This document shows, in pieces, positions 28,499-41,700 of a stretch of DNA of 64,000 bases. The number at the start of each line of letters is the position of its first letter. The first letter of the stretch is position 1. The position numbers were made by a program, and so were the translations under genes. The DNA is taken from assembly GCF_004027225.2 (NCBI RefSeq), contig NC_044290.2, forward strand, positions 5,472,906 through 5,536,905, written 5' to 3'. The notes under the pieces were generated by a model that was not told the origin of the DNA, searched no databases, and was given only the letters and a program-made list of their open reading frames with translations. This DNA comes from Strigops habroptila (lineage: Eukaryota > Chordata > Aves > Psittaciformes > Psittacidae).

Positions 28499-28555
28499 GT
28501 TTAAACCTGATGGGGCTGAGTTTAAACCCGATAGGTTTAAACCTGATGGGGCAGA
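28499..28555 (+). repeat. Tandem repeat with three GTTTAAAC cores
   Basis: Three head-to-tail copies each begin GTTTAAACC(T/C)GAT. Copies one (28499) and three (28535) extend to GTTTAAACCTGATGGGGC; copy two (28520) is shortened to 15 bases. It is a local duplication with no match to a repeat family I know. Confidence 0.8.
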
Positions 28556-29286
28556 TGGATTCATCGGCTCACAGCAAATTTGAGATCACATTCAAAAGCT
28601 GTAAAAGCAGCATGTTACATCCAGCCATGTGCACTATATGGGCAACTTCAGGTCCTATCACATTGTCCACTGAATTCTCTTATATCCCCCTCAGCTTCCC
28701 CTGCAGTTCTCTTCAACCAATACCCACCACCACAGCAGGAAAATTACTTAATGATGAATCAGGGGCCAAGATGGAGCGACCCTCTGACTTCACACCCTTT
28801 TCTGCCAATGCTTGTTAGTGCTTCCCTGGGTGTATGAGGGAACAGCCCATATCTAATTTCCATTTGGGATTGTCTCTTGGAGTCAATGTTAACAAATATG
28901 GACACTTTTGCTGGACTGCCACAAACTGTGACAGCATCTGGAGAGGGAACCTGTGTCCAGGAGATAGGGCAGGCAGAGGTGTCCTGGGGTTTGCGTCTCA
29001 TTCAGTGATGCTGGAGTGAAACACCACAAGCTGCACAGGGCTTTTTTGGAGTGGGAACCTTGCCTGCAGGCTGGGATGGTGCTGAGTGGTTTCATCACCT
29101 GCTAAGCCCTTCTCAAAGCCTGGCCATGTATTTTAATGAGCGTTCCAGTTGTGCTATAGAAAAGCTTTGTGAAACACTGGCCAGCTGCCTAGAAAATGAC
29201 TGCATGAGAACCCTGTGTTTTCTGACTGTGGAGTCATGGGTTACCTGGCTATCTTCGACTGCTCCACTGCACGTCATCCAAGGACA

Positions 29287-29304
29287 ATTCATTCATTCAT
29301 TCAT
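29287..29304 (+). repeat. (ATTC)n microsatellite
   Basis: Four and a half tandem ATTC units. Short and interrupted after position 29304. Confidence 0.85.
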
Positions 29305-29377
29305 AGCAAACTCCATTAACCTCCTACATAAGCCAAAAGGCTTCTGAATCTCGAAGATGCCCCATGAGTCTCTCCAT

Positions 29378-29530
29378 GACACCAGCTAATTACCTCCTCA
29401 TTAACAACAACGTTAGCATTCCATTTGACATATACTTGTTAATTTGTTAATTGCACTTTAATTACAAAGTTATTAAGAGCTCAGAGGCATTCAACAGAAG
29501 ATTGCAATTAACACAAGCTGCAAAATTGCT
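29378..29530. promoter_or_regulatory. Candidate enhancer-like AT-rich segment
   Basis: Dense homeodomain-type cores lie within 150 bp: CTAATTACC, GTTAATTTGTTAATTGC, CTTTAATTAC and GCAATTAAC. There is no repeat and no ORF. The composition is typical of conserved noncoding elements in vertebrate gene deserts, but conservation is not shown here. Confidence 0.3.
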
Positions 29531-32480
29531 CCCAGCAATTTGGAGATGTTATCAGAAACTGATTCTCAGCGCTCAGCTGAAGATGGAAAAGAGACAGGAG
29601 ATTTATGGGCTGACATCACAAATTCCCTGAGCTCCCTCTGAAGATGCTTCCACTCACACCCTGGGAAGCACTAGGAGCTGCCATGTTGAGATACTCATCA
29701 TGTAACTGATTTCTCTGGCTCCTGTTTCCAGAAATTCCGCTCCTCACTGTGCAGAAGAGGGAGCAAGGAAGGAGCAAAGGAGGCATCCAGGGGCTGAACT
29801 CAGTAACTCACATGAACTATTTGGCATCTCACAGATGAGGCCTGTGCATAGACACAAACCTGCAGGTGCTGCTTTCTGTTTTGGAGAGCCCATAGTAGCA
29901 TCTTACTCCTCTCCAGTGCTGAACTATACCTACACATTACGTCGGTTATCATCCGCACTGTCGGGGATGCTGAGCATCTGCCAGCACCCATTCAGCAGTC
30001 ACTCACCTTGCTCTATGAAGCTTCCTCACTCATCCCCTTCCCAGAGCTCCTCTGCTGGGGAAGGCTCTGCTTTGTCTCACTACATGTCCACACAGGTCAT
30101 GTCTGGGCAGAAGTTCTGCACTGAGCACTGGGGTGGAGGGTGGGGGCTACAGTTCTCCTACCATGACTGCAGAGGGGTCTCCCAGGGTTGAAGCTACATC
30201 TTGGTGATGCTCCTTACAACCTCATGTGCACCAGCGTCTCTTAGAGAGATTGCTGATCTCTCCATGACTGAGACCAAGCTCTCCAACCCTTGCAGCTACA
30301 ACAGTTAAAAAGAAAATAACCTGGTGTAACCAGGCATCACACATCGTGCAAAATTAAGGCTTTGTCTGCTCCTTCCTAGTGTGCTGGTGTTCATGACTAA
30401 TGCCACGTTCTGCCCTGTGCCTCCTGAAGAAAGCCAGGCGGTGGAGGCTCCCCTGGGCTTGATGAGATTTTCTTTCTTTCCATTTATCTCAAGTGTCTCA
30501 CTACTACGTCATTCCTTGGATTAGCTGTCAGATCTGCTGGAAACATGCACTGGTGAATATGGCCATTATCCACTCAGCCAAGGCAGGCCAGAGCCCTGTC
30601 ACTCCTGCATAAAAGCGGCACTGTGGATGGGAAAAAGCAGGACATTGGCCATAGTGCATGCTGAACCCAGAAATAAGTGATAAATAGGGTAGATTTAAAA
30701 ATGGATTTCTTACTGGCCTTACTAGTCATGGATTTCTTAAATGCTTTCATTTCATACCTTATGAAACACTGGGAGTTATGAAATGCCAATGGCACTTTAT
30801 TAAAAGGGCCCCAAAGAAATGTTCTGACTTCTTTCAAAGAGAACTTGTAGGGAATAATCACCAGCCCAAGGATTAGGACATCCTAAAGAATGAGGGGAGA
30901 GAATTACATATCTGCTAGAGAAATCTATAAAATAGTGCTCAGAAACCATGCAGATACAGAAAGGAATTTATTCCCTATAAATTATATATACGTGGGCTCA
31001 TTTCTACAGATCCGTATTATGCTCATTTCAGCTGGCCTCTATTCCTTTCATCCCAGTAAGGTTTTATTGCACAGTTGCCTTTGGGAATCCATCCCGCTTT
31101 TGCTATATAAAACACATCCCTGGAAGTACGGAGCTTTCCCTGCTCAGACAGCCCCTGTCGTTACCCTTGGATCAGGGTGGTTTTCCTGTTACACTGCTAT
31201 CACCCCTTTTTGTTCAGACTCCCTCTGCCTTCAGCTTAACTACACCAACACACACCAGCTGAACACTGGCTTGCGGAAAGTCATGTTGCATCAGGATAAT
31301 GTACTTCATTTCATCCAACGTTTCACAAACATCATCATCACTTTTCTCCTTAAGGTGGCTCTCACCCACCTTTTCCGGGGGGAAAGCTTAGGAGGACTTT
31401 GGGAATGACATGGCAAGAAAGGAGGTTAAAGGGATTCTAGTTTTTTGGTCTGTCTTTCCAGATATCTGTTACAGGAGTTTCCTAACAGCCAGATCAAAAC
31501 TCAGCTAAGCGTTATAGGAAATTCAGCAGTACAACTCATACGGAGAAACATGCCAGTGTTGAAAACGCTGTTTTCCACATCATATTCCCCTCTTATACCT
31601 CTTCTGAGCACTCTTTGGCTTTACTAGAGCACAATCAGGCTGTTACAGGGTTTGGGTGCCAGCCAGGCAATGCACACAGCCTGTGCTCTGGAACTACATG
31701 AACTCCCCGTGCAGCACCACAGCAATTACTGTGCTGCACCACAGAACACCAGCTAGATAAGATTTAATGTCAGAATGATTCAAACAGAAACACTTCAGTT
31801 GGAGTTTCCTAGCAGCAAATCAACATGTGTCAGCAAGAGTCAGATCCTTAAATTCATTGGGCACAAATTGGGGAATTAAAAAGTGATTCCTCCAAGTTTG
31901 GCCCATGGTTAAAGCAGGAATAAAATAAGTTATAAACACAACCTAGTTCACAAGCAAAGCCCTAAATAAGAGAAGGTCCTCTTACGCTTTTCAATGAAGC
32001 TACAGCTCTGCAGAGTTCTGATGCTAAAGCACTTGTGGGCAGAGCAGAGAGAGAGCAGTTCCCAGAGGGGAGGGCTCTGTTAATTTTGCTTTGCATTCCA
32101 CTATGCTAAAGGAATCTCATTCCAACTAGTGTGAAGTTATCAAAGCTGGAAATAATATAGGAGAAATTGTAATAATAATTATTATTACTACTTTGAAAAA
32201 GAGCCAATTCCAGCAGAAAATTGCCTCCAATGAATTAAAAACTATTCTTGCACTCATCAAATATTTCCATCCAAAAGAGGGGAAAGATCTTAAAATTATG
32301 ATGGTTCAAAGGATCATCTAGGCCTCCTTGAACATTGCTGATTTTGATGAAAATTGGGGGAAAATGTAAGCAAGCAGTGGCCAGAAGGGTTCCTGGGTCT
32401 CTGGTCAGTAAAGCTATACCCATTGTGTGATGAGAACACTCAGATCCTGTGCCATAGTCAGGCCTTCGTGCAGGCAGAGA
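29531..32480. other. Intergenic, nothing coding recognised
   Basis: A 172-codon plus-strand frame at 30890-31408 has mixed composition and no domain. A short AT palindrome-like run (AATAATAATTATTATTA) lies around 32170. No transposons were recognised. Confidence 0.65.
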
Positions 32481-32553
32481 CATAGAATAGAACATTTTGG
32501 ATGGAAGAGACCTACAACAATCTTCTAGTCCAACTGCCTGACCACTTCAGGGC
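32481..32553 (-). mobile_element. Short CR1 3' fragment
   Basis: A minus-oriented CR1 tail of about 73 bp. It begins CATAGAATAGAACATTTTGG, continues ATGGAAGAGACCTACAACAA and ends in TCTAGTCCAACTGCCTGACC plus a few bases. This is the standard CR1 subfamily ending in which about 70 bp precede the tail. The tail octamers are degenerate, suggesting an old copy. Confidence 0.85.
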
Positions 32554-35500
32554 AAATACAAAGAGAAAGGACACTGAAGAAAAGTCAAAATAGTAGGGAA
32601 AAAAGGGTTAGTTCAGGATAAGGACTGCATGGAGTTGGTGGGAGATGACTGCAGCATCCTACGCCTACGGAAGGGGAAAGAGGCCCATACAGACACCTTG
32701 TCCTCCTTTACATAATCAGACATGCTGCCATGCCATGGGAAGGGGGCACATGTGTGTGAAAGCCCTAGGAGGAAGCATAGCTCTAAGCATCATGGGATGA
32801 AGCAGGAAACAATGGCATGGTGGGCTAAGGAAGGACGCCCAAGAGCCTCCATTTTGGAGAGGGCAGAGGTCTGAGGACATAAAAGAAGGCACGGCATGGA
32901 GGAAGGAGTGGGAGGATACTGGGGTGGGCATGCATGGAGGTAGATGCGGAGATAATTATGTGTGAGCAAGTGTTTGGGCTCAGTATCATGGGAAAAATAA
33001 TATCTTTAATTGTGTATTCAGAAGGAAACTGAGACCAGCTCTTTCATGTTGGCATCTCCTCAACCATGTCCCTACCTGGGTGTCATTCTGCAAAGCACTG
33101 CAGGGCAGCAGCCCAAAGGCGTTGCTCTCACGCCTTCCCTTCCCAGTGGGTAAACAGAGCTGTCAGACACCAGGGCTCTATTCACACTAAATATTAAGTG
33201 TGAATATTAAGTGCTCCCGAATTCCCATGTGCTGGCTGGAAAAAGTAGTGCCAGTGTTAAACTGTTTGGCACCACCTCTGAGGGCTGCGATTGAGGCTCT
33301 AGCAAAAAAATAAGACACCCACCCTTGAAGCTGGCAAAACATACCTGTTTTCAGGGGAGAATTAAACACAGCCTCAGCTGCCTGAGGTACCTAAGCTGTT
33401 CTCAGGCAAAAGCAGTGAAAGCAGTGATTGAGCAAACCTGAGAGAAGTCGGGATTTGAAGCAACAATGATGTGAAACTCAGCGCCTGGCCCTGAGACAGA
33501 GCTAGCAAAACTTCCAAGTCAAGGCATTTTTAAACCAGACTCCTTTGACCCAATGGAAATGCTCATCCTGATGATAATCTGAGGGTTTTCTATCAAAGCA
33601 CAAATCTTTCACGACTTTGACAGTTGAAAAATTAAATAAGCCTACCAAAGGAAAAACAGAAAACCCCATTTATTTTGACCATGCAGTTAATCTTCTGCTA
33701 TTTGAATTGCCAAAGAACTGCTTGAAATGTTGAACTTGTCAGCAGCCAAAACCCAGAAATAGTCGGTCTCTATCATTTAGACAAAACTCAACTAATTTTA
33801 TTTACAATTGATCAACTTTCCACCCCCCTGCCCCAATTGTCTTCATCTCATCTACTCTGAATTGAGCTGTGGTGATTGCATCTACTTGAGACTGTAAAGG
33901 CTTTAACGTTACTTATTTGCAGAGGACGGCAGCTAGCATGGAGCAGATCCTTCCCACACACCCTGGGACACTTGAGTAGGCAGAAATGTATGTACAACAT
34001 GACTTTGTTCATAGCAAAAAGCAGGACAAAAGTGGCTCTTTCAGGTGAATGGCACTGGCAGAACATCATCCATGAATAAGTGCTTAGGGGTGTTGTATCC
34101 AGGGAGCAAAGACCCCCTCAGTGCCAGTGCTTGGAAACCTGGGTAGGGATGGCTGAATGGATGAGGATGGTTTGCTGATTTTCAGAACAGAGATGAAAAT
34201 GCTGAGCCTGCTGCTGTCTGACCTAAGTAAAATCAATAATCAACATTGCATGAAACATCATCAGAAAGTGCAAAATGGGGTTAAGCACTTGCAGCACTGA
34301 CATGGTGCTGAGACCCTGGATCAAGCCCACAGACCTTCAAATCCCAGAAGGTGCTCCATGTGTTCAGCCCCAGTGAGTGTCTCTTCTGCTATTTGAGTGG
34401 AAGACCTTGAAAAAACCTTTTAAGTTTTTCCAGACCAGCTGAATTCCCATTATTGTTTCAGAGAAAAACCAAGCTGCACTCTCCATCCTGTGCCTCTTCA
34501 GCAAAGCATGGCTGTGCTCTCACTCCCAGGTTGTATGGAGTCAGCAGGAGTCTTCACCTGCCTAAGGACAGGACCACAGTTGGGCTGATGGAGATTATCA
34601 AAGCCAGACGGCTCTTTTTGAGGGTCTTTGAGAAGTCTCCTATAAAGAGGCAGAAAATGACTTCTTGCCTCCTCCAAACAAGCCCTGCAGTGGCCAGCCA
34701 CCCCACTGCTGTTACTTTGGCTGAACCAGCTCTCTAAGATCCAGCTGTTGAGCATCTTGTCCCAGCAGAAAGACCCTCTCCTGCAGCTGAAGCTGCCCTG
34801 CTCTTTCATTCCTGTCTCTTTTAGCAGAAGGGGAATGGTTCAGCCTGATGAGGCTGCTGCTGTTTGGCTGATGTGAGCTGGTTTCCAGGGAGGGAGCAAC
34901 TCGGAGCTCCCTGTGCTGAGCCTGCAGAGGAATGTGGTCCAAAGCCAAAGAGTTGTCAGGCTCTCTCCCACTGCAGATTTGCCAGGAGGTCTATAAAAAT
35001 GTCATTGTCTCTCAGCTGCTGGTGATTATATTCCCCTTTACTATGGCTGCTAGTAATATGTACATGTATATATAAGGGGGAATATCATTTCTGCACAGTC
35101 TGGCCTCCCCCTGGCCTTTTTCAAACAATAATAGACTAAATATAAAGAGACAGAAGCCGTTCCTTGGCTGTTTAACCAGTGCCAAGGAAAATGAATAATT
35201 AAGAGCATATTACTTGCAATGAATTTATACTGATGCTTTTAAGTTAGGGCCCACTAAGATCCTTTTTAAAATACATCATTCCCCCTTCATCTTTCACACA
35301 GAGTTCATACTCCAACCTAATACTTCATAGCAGCTACTGTTTAGATCTGAGTTATAAGAAAGGCAGGCTTTAGGTTTCCATTACAAGCCAGGAAAGAGCT
35401 TGGGGTTAAAGGAACGAGGCAGTTAATCTATTTTGTCTATATTTTACCTGCCTGCAACTTCACATTGCATCAGCCAAAAAAGATCACTTTGGGATCTTCA

Positions 35501-38149
35501 GTACAAGCTGCCAGAAATGTGGTCCTAAAGAGAGAAAGACTTGAAGTTCCCACTAGTAAAGCTCATTACATTGACACTGGTGCCATATATGAAGGTGCTG
35601 AGGAGCAACTGGTCCCAGGGGAGCACCCAAAGATGATGAGCTCAACTAATGGGGTTATTTCTTTATATTTGGGAGCATCTCAGTGTGAATACAGTGAGCT
35701 TTATTAAAGAACTAATACATCGCTCTGTCTTCTGATGCCCCTCAAGGTTAGTACTGGCAGCAAACCTGCCAGGGAGTAGCCTGGTTGCAGAGGGAGACTG
35801 TCCCTACGCCTTTTCTGCTGTATGACCAAGATCATGGCACACCAGCCTAGCAGCCTGGAAAAGAGTTTAATGGCTGTGGAACCCCAGGGGACTTTGTTTA
35901 GTGAAGGGTTGCAATCTTTGGGGCCACCCATTTGGAACCAACACAGAATTAATTTCTCAAGGGGAGAAATTGGTATGTCTTAAGGAAAAAAATAACACCC
36001 TCTGCCACCTTCCATCTGGCCCTGAGGATGGGTTTGGTAGGCAGCTGTCTGGTGTGGGAAGCTTTGTGATGTGAAGCAGAGATGACAGCAAAGGACCAAT
36101 AGCAAGAGGTTTAGGATGCTCTATTTACTGAGACCAGAGAAGTGACCTGATCATAAAACCTCCAGAGAAGGCTCCAAAACCAAGAGGAAAAAAGATGTGG
36201 CGAGGTTTAGTGGCTGTCATCCAAAAGTCAAACAAAACTGTCCAAAAATAAGTGCAAATTCAGAACTCTTGGCTGTCTCTCCACATGTTCAGTCCAACAT
36301 GAGCACCTTAACACTGAAATAATTTGTGGGAATCTCAGACCTGAATTATGCAGAAGGTCACATTAGATCATCCCTGGGCTCCATCTGCCCTTGCACAAAG
36401 GGGTTTTGTAAAAGGCACACGATTAGGTTTATTCCAAATGGGAGAACCCAGCTGTAAGGTTGCCGGTCAGTGATACAAACACAAGGTGAATATGTAGAAA
36501 TTAGTGGCAATACAAAGCCATGGCCCACATCTCCATTCAGCATTAATGATATGCCAGTTAGAACATCTGATCATACTGAAGGCAAGTGCCATTCAGCTGG
36601 CTGCAAACCTTCTTCAACTCATGTTTGCCCAGGCCACTGAAGGCATGGTGAAAGACTGTAGGAAAAGGACAGAAAAGTCCCTTTTTCACAGTCAGTTCAG
36701 CAGCAGCCCCTTGTGATTGCTGCACTGTGGTGCAGTTATAACTACCATTAATTACAAGCCCTTTGTGGTATTTCTCTGGGTAACTCCCTTGCAATGCTCT
36801 GAAAAGGCACATATAAATAGCCTTCATTAGAGGAAGCCACAGAAAGCTATAAAGTTACAGTGGATTTGTACTGACAATCCGAAAGATCTGAGAAACTGTG
36901 TTTTCATGGGATCCAAAAACTCTTCCAAAATTTTCTCTTTGAAGTCTACTACAAGGCTGATGAAGAGGCCACTACTGAGATTTGTACTTGCACATGTGGT
37001 GACTTAGCTTACAGAAATGGCAGAGAAAATACAAGGTACAGCACCCCTTCCAGAACAGCAATAAAATTGTTCCAAATTTAATCTGTTTGCATTTGAAGAA
37101 ACTTGTGGAGCATCATAGGTGACCACCAGACATCTCCCACTCACAGCTGCTTTGTGGCTGCTCTGTTAGAGCAGCCATCAAAGTCCATACATTTAATGTA
37201 TATATGAGTCCAGCAGGTCTCATGAATCAAAGGTTCCTCATGAATCAATCTCTTGCTGGAAAACACAAGTTCATTAAGCCCCCAAATGTTTTGTCTAAAA
37301 CACCTCCTGTTTGAACGAGCTCTCATTGAGGTTTCTTTCATTCCATTCAGCTCCATCTTTCTTTCATCTCCATTCACTTCCTGAACCAGAGTGATGCTTC
37401 CCTGGCTATCAAGTGAATAGGTCTAACCTGAATCGTTATTATCTTTTGCCATCATCCCAAGGAGAACATATTGTGTGAGAGGCTGGACAAACATGGGTGT
37501 TCCCCTTACATGAGACACTGGTAAGAGCAGGGAACTGAAAGGGACGCTTCTGGGTTTGATACTAGCTTGATGCTGTTTAAAAACGTCAATCTCCCTGAAG
37601 CTTAGTTTTCCCTCATGAAAATCAAGTTGAAAACAGGAAAAACTTCAGCCAAATACTCTTGCAGCTCAAACTGCTCTGAAGATCTTTGCTCTTCAGGTCC
37701 CACAAACATCTAAGGACTCATCTGTGCCCAGGAGACTGGCTCAGCCACCCAAAAAAGTGGTGCTTAGCACAAAGAATTAACCTCTCCTCATTCCTCGTGG
37801 ATTTTGACCTCCCTTAGCATCAGCAGATCAGCCAGGTAACACAGGGAAAGACACCCTTTGCTGCTCAGAAAGCCCCAGCTCTACCAGGGGAACAGCATGC
37901 TTGGGGTATAAACACCACACTCCTCAACTCCAACAGTTGCAATTCTTTTCTCTTCTTTTTTTCCCACCAAAACCAACTTCATAATAAATAAGGTCTTAAA
38001 CTGAAATTGCTCTTTAGAGAAAGGCATTTCCACTGGGCGAGCTCGACACACAGGAGCAGTATTTGTAGCATTCGATGGCTCTGATCCCAGAGGTGTTAAC
38101 CACATGAGCAGTACCCAGGCAATTTGGACTTTCTGTTTGAATATTCCTA
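32554..38149. other. Intergenic, nothing coding recognised
   Basis: Open frames are all below about 105 codons. Holds a TATA-like TATATAAG at 35069 without supporting promoter context, and two copies of CTCATGAATCAA 18 bases apart at 37219 and 37237. No transposon recognised. Confidence 0.65.
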
Positions 38150-38700
38150 CAAGTGCCACTCCTGAGTTGATTTAACACCGGGGCTGTGGTGTCTAATAGC
38201 TCTCCAGTGATTAATAACAGCCATTTGTTCAAAGCTAACAGCCCCAGCGTGACAGTAACAGATAAATTAGTCACATTAAAAATATGCTAAAAAAACACAT
38301 TTATGTACTGGCTCAGTGTACTATGTGATAGTAATACACATCAGTTGTGCCAATAACAAGCTATTAATGATGAGTAGTAGGTGTTTAAGCAATTTTTGCT
38401 CAGTTCTTCTGTAATCGTTCTGACATTGTTCATATTTAGTTTGATAAGATGGGCCAGTTCTTATGGGCATGAACGTTTTGTACATGCTCAGGCATGAATT
38501 TTGCAAGCAGATGGTGGCAGGGGCGAGAAGGCGGCATGGCATTGTATCCCTATCAGTTCTGTTTGCCATGGAGGAGCCAATGTGCCAAGGAATATTTGGC
38601 ATAAATTACAAGGCTGTTTACCAAATTCTATCACCAGCATTAGATGTCATGCAAAACATTTTAATAATGCAAATTAAAACTCTTCTGTTGAACAGATCCC
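38150..38700. promoter_or_regulatory. Candidate conserved noncoding block
   Basis: Unique, repeat-free AT-rich sequence with TAAT cores (GTGATTAATAACAGCC), a forkhead-like TGTTTAC and an exact octamer ATGCAAAT followed by TAAAAC (38667-38674). Candidate regulatory DNA by composition and motif density only. Confidence 0.28.
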
Positions 38701-41700
38701 AAGTGCTTTGCTTGTCTATTAGAAATCACTGCAACACACTGCAGTCCCCAAGAATGACCAGCAGCTAGCCGAGGGGAGCCAAGCCCACACCCCGCATCCC
38801 AGACATACACTAGCCCAGAGAAAGGCTGTTTAACCTGAAGTTAGGTGGAAGCCTGAAGCTGGCCCAAGCCATGTTTTCAGGACAGGTTGAGAAGAGCAAC
38901 TTGACACACCTCCACTTGATCGCATAGAGCCTGCAGAAATAATCCCAGGACCTCACATCACCCCTTATATAAAGAACCTGCCAACCCAGCTGGGTGCACC
39001 CTTGCATTTTGCTCTTATCTGCTCACAACACTAAAAAACCCCATCAAACTATCATATTTTCAGCTGTGGAGGCAAGAAAGGAAGGTTCTTTTGTTGAAAT
39101 TACACATTGCAGTACCAAGCCCCTGTAGAAATTTGTGTATTATTAGGATGGACTGGCTTTTATTTCTTTTTTTTCCACCACTGATATTCAGGTGCATGCC
39201 ATGGGACAGCACAATCTACAATTTTTCCCTGTGCATATAATGCACAGCATGTAATTGATGATGTCAGTTGCCCCAGTTTTGGCGCAAACAGAAATGAGTG
39301 CTGTGCCGGTGACAATATTCCTAAACAAATCTTGCAAGGCAAGCATAAAACCTGAAATATAGGACTAAGGAGTAGAAAAGCTTAAGAACAATCCAAACCC
39401 TGCTCCCAGATCCATCCACACAGGCTCCAACCACGTGAGAAACGGCTGCTCATGCAGTCTGAGAGCAAAATCTACCTGTAACGTGCAATTCTGCATGGCC
39501 TCTCAGAAGACGTGTCTCCAAATGGCTCCAAGCACATTACTCAGCATGTGTGTCAGCACACACACATGCATGCAGAAGTTGGATGCAGACGTGGTGCTGA
39601 CAGAGACATGAGCTCACTGTTTCAAGCAAGTTGTTATACAGAGTTCAGCCTCCATTCAACAGCCCAATTGCAGCTGAGATGCTTAGGAACTATTTCTCTC
39701 TCTTGTCAAAAAGTAATGGACCAGTATGATTAGGCTTGTTTAATTTCGTCTGAAAGCTGCTTTTCAACTTATATCTTGCTTGTAGGTGTTGGTTTAAACA
39801 TTCCCATTTTGAAAATATTTTTGGGGTAAAGAAACCCCAAACCATTTTCAACCATAACCTTCTCATTGAGCTTATCATTAATTTCTTATTAAGAATATTA
39901 CTTCAATGAAAAACTTCCAGCTACCTTCTACCTGGGATATTGTCTTCCTTGGGTCTCTGGTACCTTTAGCAAGGGAAGGACTGAGCCCATGGTGGGGAGG
40001 AGCACAACCTGCAGCCCATCCTCATCACCGCTGTCAAACAGAGCCACCTGCTCCCCATGCACTCGCCAACTCAGCCAAGAGTGAGCTCATGGGACAACCA
40101 TCCCCTTTGCAGCATGACCTCACATGAGGCTTAACAGCTCCTTGGCTCCAGCATGTGGGAAAATGTGAACATCTCCCTCTGCTCCTCATTTTTAAAGTCA
40201 CAGCAGCTAAAATGACCCCTATGACTACCAAGGAAGTAGCATAGTCTGGTGGACAGAGAGACAAAGACCTTCACCTGGGTTTGCTGTGATTTATAGCAAG
40301 GAGCTTCCTATCCCAAGGCCTGATATTCCCACATGCTCACAATAGAAGCTTCATCACAAAGACTTTGCAGCCTTGCCCTGCATAATACTTCAATATTGTT
40401 ATTTACAGATGCAATGGGTTGTCATTGCCTGTTCCAAGGCTGCTTCAGCAGAGAAGTGGAGGTGTCACCTGAAACTCACTCTTGAGTTGCATATAAAATC
40501 TGGGACCTGATGCCCCACAAACATCAGCTTGGACCAACAGAGGAATATCAATGAGCCACCCAAGGGTCAATGCTTGCATCCTTTTTATCAATTCACTCAT
40601 ACAAGCAGGAGAATCATTTTTGAGAAGATCTGATTTGGGGTAGAAAAGGGCAAGGAAATATATTTACCTAAGGAGAGAGCACGGGAACAATAGAGCAAAC
40701 AATGGCTGAGTAAATGAACACTTACAAATTACTGTGCTAGACAGTATTAGTCTTGCAAACAACATGTTTTGCACAGTTTTTCTTCTCAATTACATGACTC
40801 CAAGTCTTTTCGAAACTGGTGGTTCTGTAGCTAGGGTTTCTGCCCAGACACAATCCAGCATGTCGAGACTTTGCAGTGTGCCAATAGTTTGCCATCTATC
40901 CAGCACAGCTTCTGCACTTCCCCACCCCTCCCAGCACTGAAAGGGGATGCCCTATGATTCAGCATCTCTGCTGTCATGCAAACCTGCCGTCTGCTCCCAT
41001 ATTTCACCCCACGCCAGGCTGTTTGCATGCAGTTGAGCTCTTTTTTGCTTGAAAGATACCCCCTTGGCAATGCAGCCCTACAAGTCCTGAGCTGCCGGAG
41101 CTTTCTGACACATGTCGCAGAATGCCTTTTGCAGATTAACATGGGGCACATGTTACATGTTGGCTGAGGTCGTTTGTTTGACGTGGCAGATGTGTGGGAA
41201 GGGCAGCTGTGATCAAAAGGATTTGGAGGGGGTATAGCAGCAGTCACAGAACCTCCTCCAGATTTAGTGGACATGGGGAACATCACTGAAACTTGGCCGT
41301 TTGGGTTTGCTTTGAAGGCACGAGTTACAGCTCATTTCCAAACAAGCAGGGGCAGATGTAGCTCTAGATGCAGATGGTGCCAGAACTCAACCCTAAATAA
41401 CTCAGTGCTGTTACTGACCATGGCTTTAGCTGACGGACATTGAGAAGGGCCAGCAGTCCTGGAGGCCACTGCTTTGCAAGCAAGACAGGCACAGACTCAG
41501 ATGGCAGATGCCTACCTGGCTGTCACATAGCCTGGTCCTGCTGTGCCTTTATTTTGTCTATGCTATCAATCTAGCCAGAAGCTGCAGCTGGCCATGCTGC
41601 CACTCAGAAAAGAACCCCAGATATCATTCTTTCAAGCCAAATCTCAACCTGGCCAAGAAAACACAGAGCGATGCAGATTGGGCCTATCAATCACATGTGT

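Larger units (their letters stand above)
25842..29377. other. Intergenic, nothing coding recognised
   Basis: Includes the CTC and ATTC microsatellites, the GTTTAAAC tandem repeat and a 13-bp direct repeat TTCAGGAAAGCAT at 26637 and 26655. The 176-codon frame at 26851-27381 is leucine/serine-rich because of the microsatellite and is not credible as a gene. Confidence 0.65.

Noticed and set aside
30890..31408. 172-codon plus-strand ORF with hydrophobic stretches
   Set aside because: No convincing membrane topology, signal peptide or family motif; flanking sequence is ordinary intergenic DNA.
35069..35076. TATATAAG as a promoter TATA box
   Set aside because: Isolated AT-rich match with no CpG enrichment, initiator or downstream transcript evidence.
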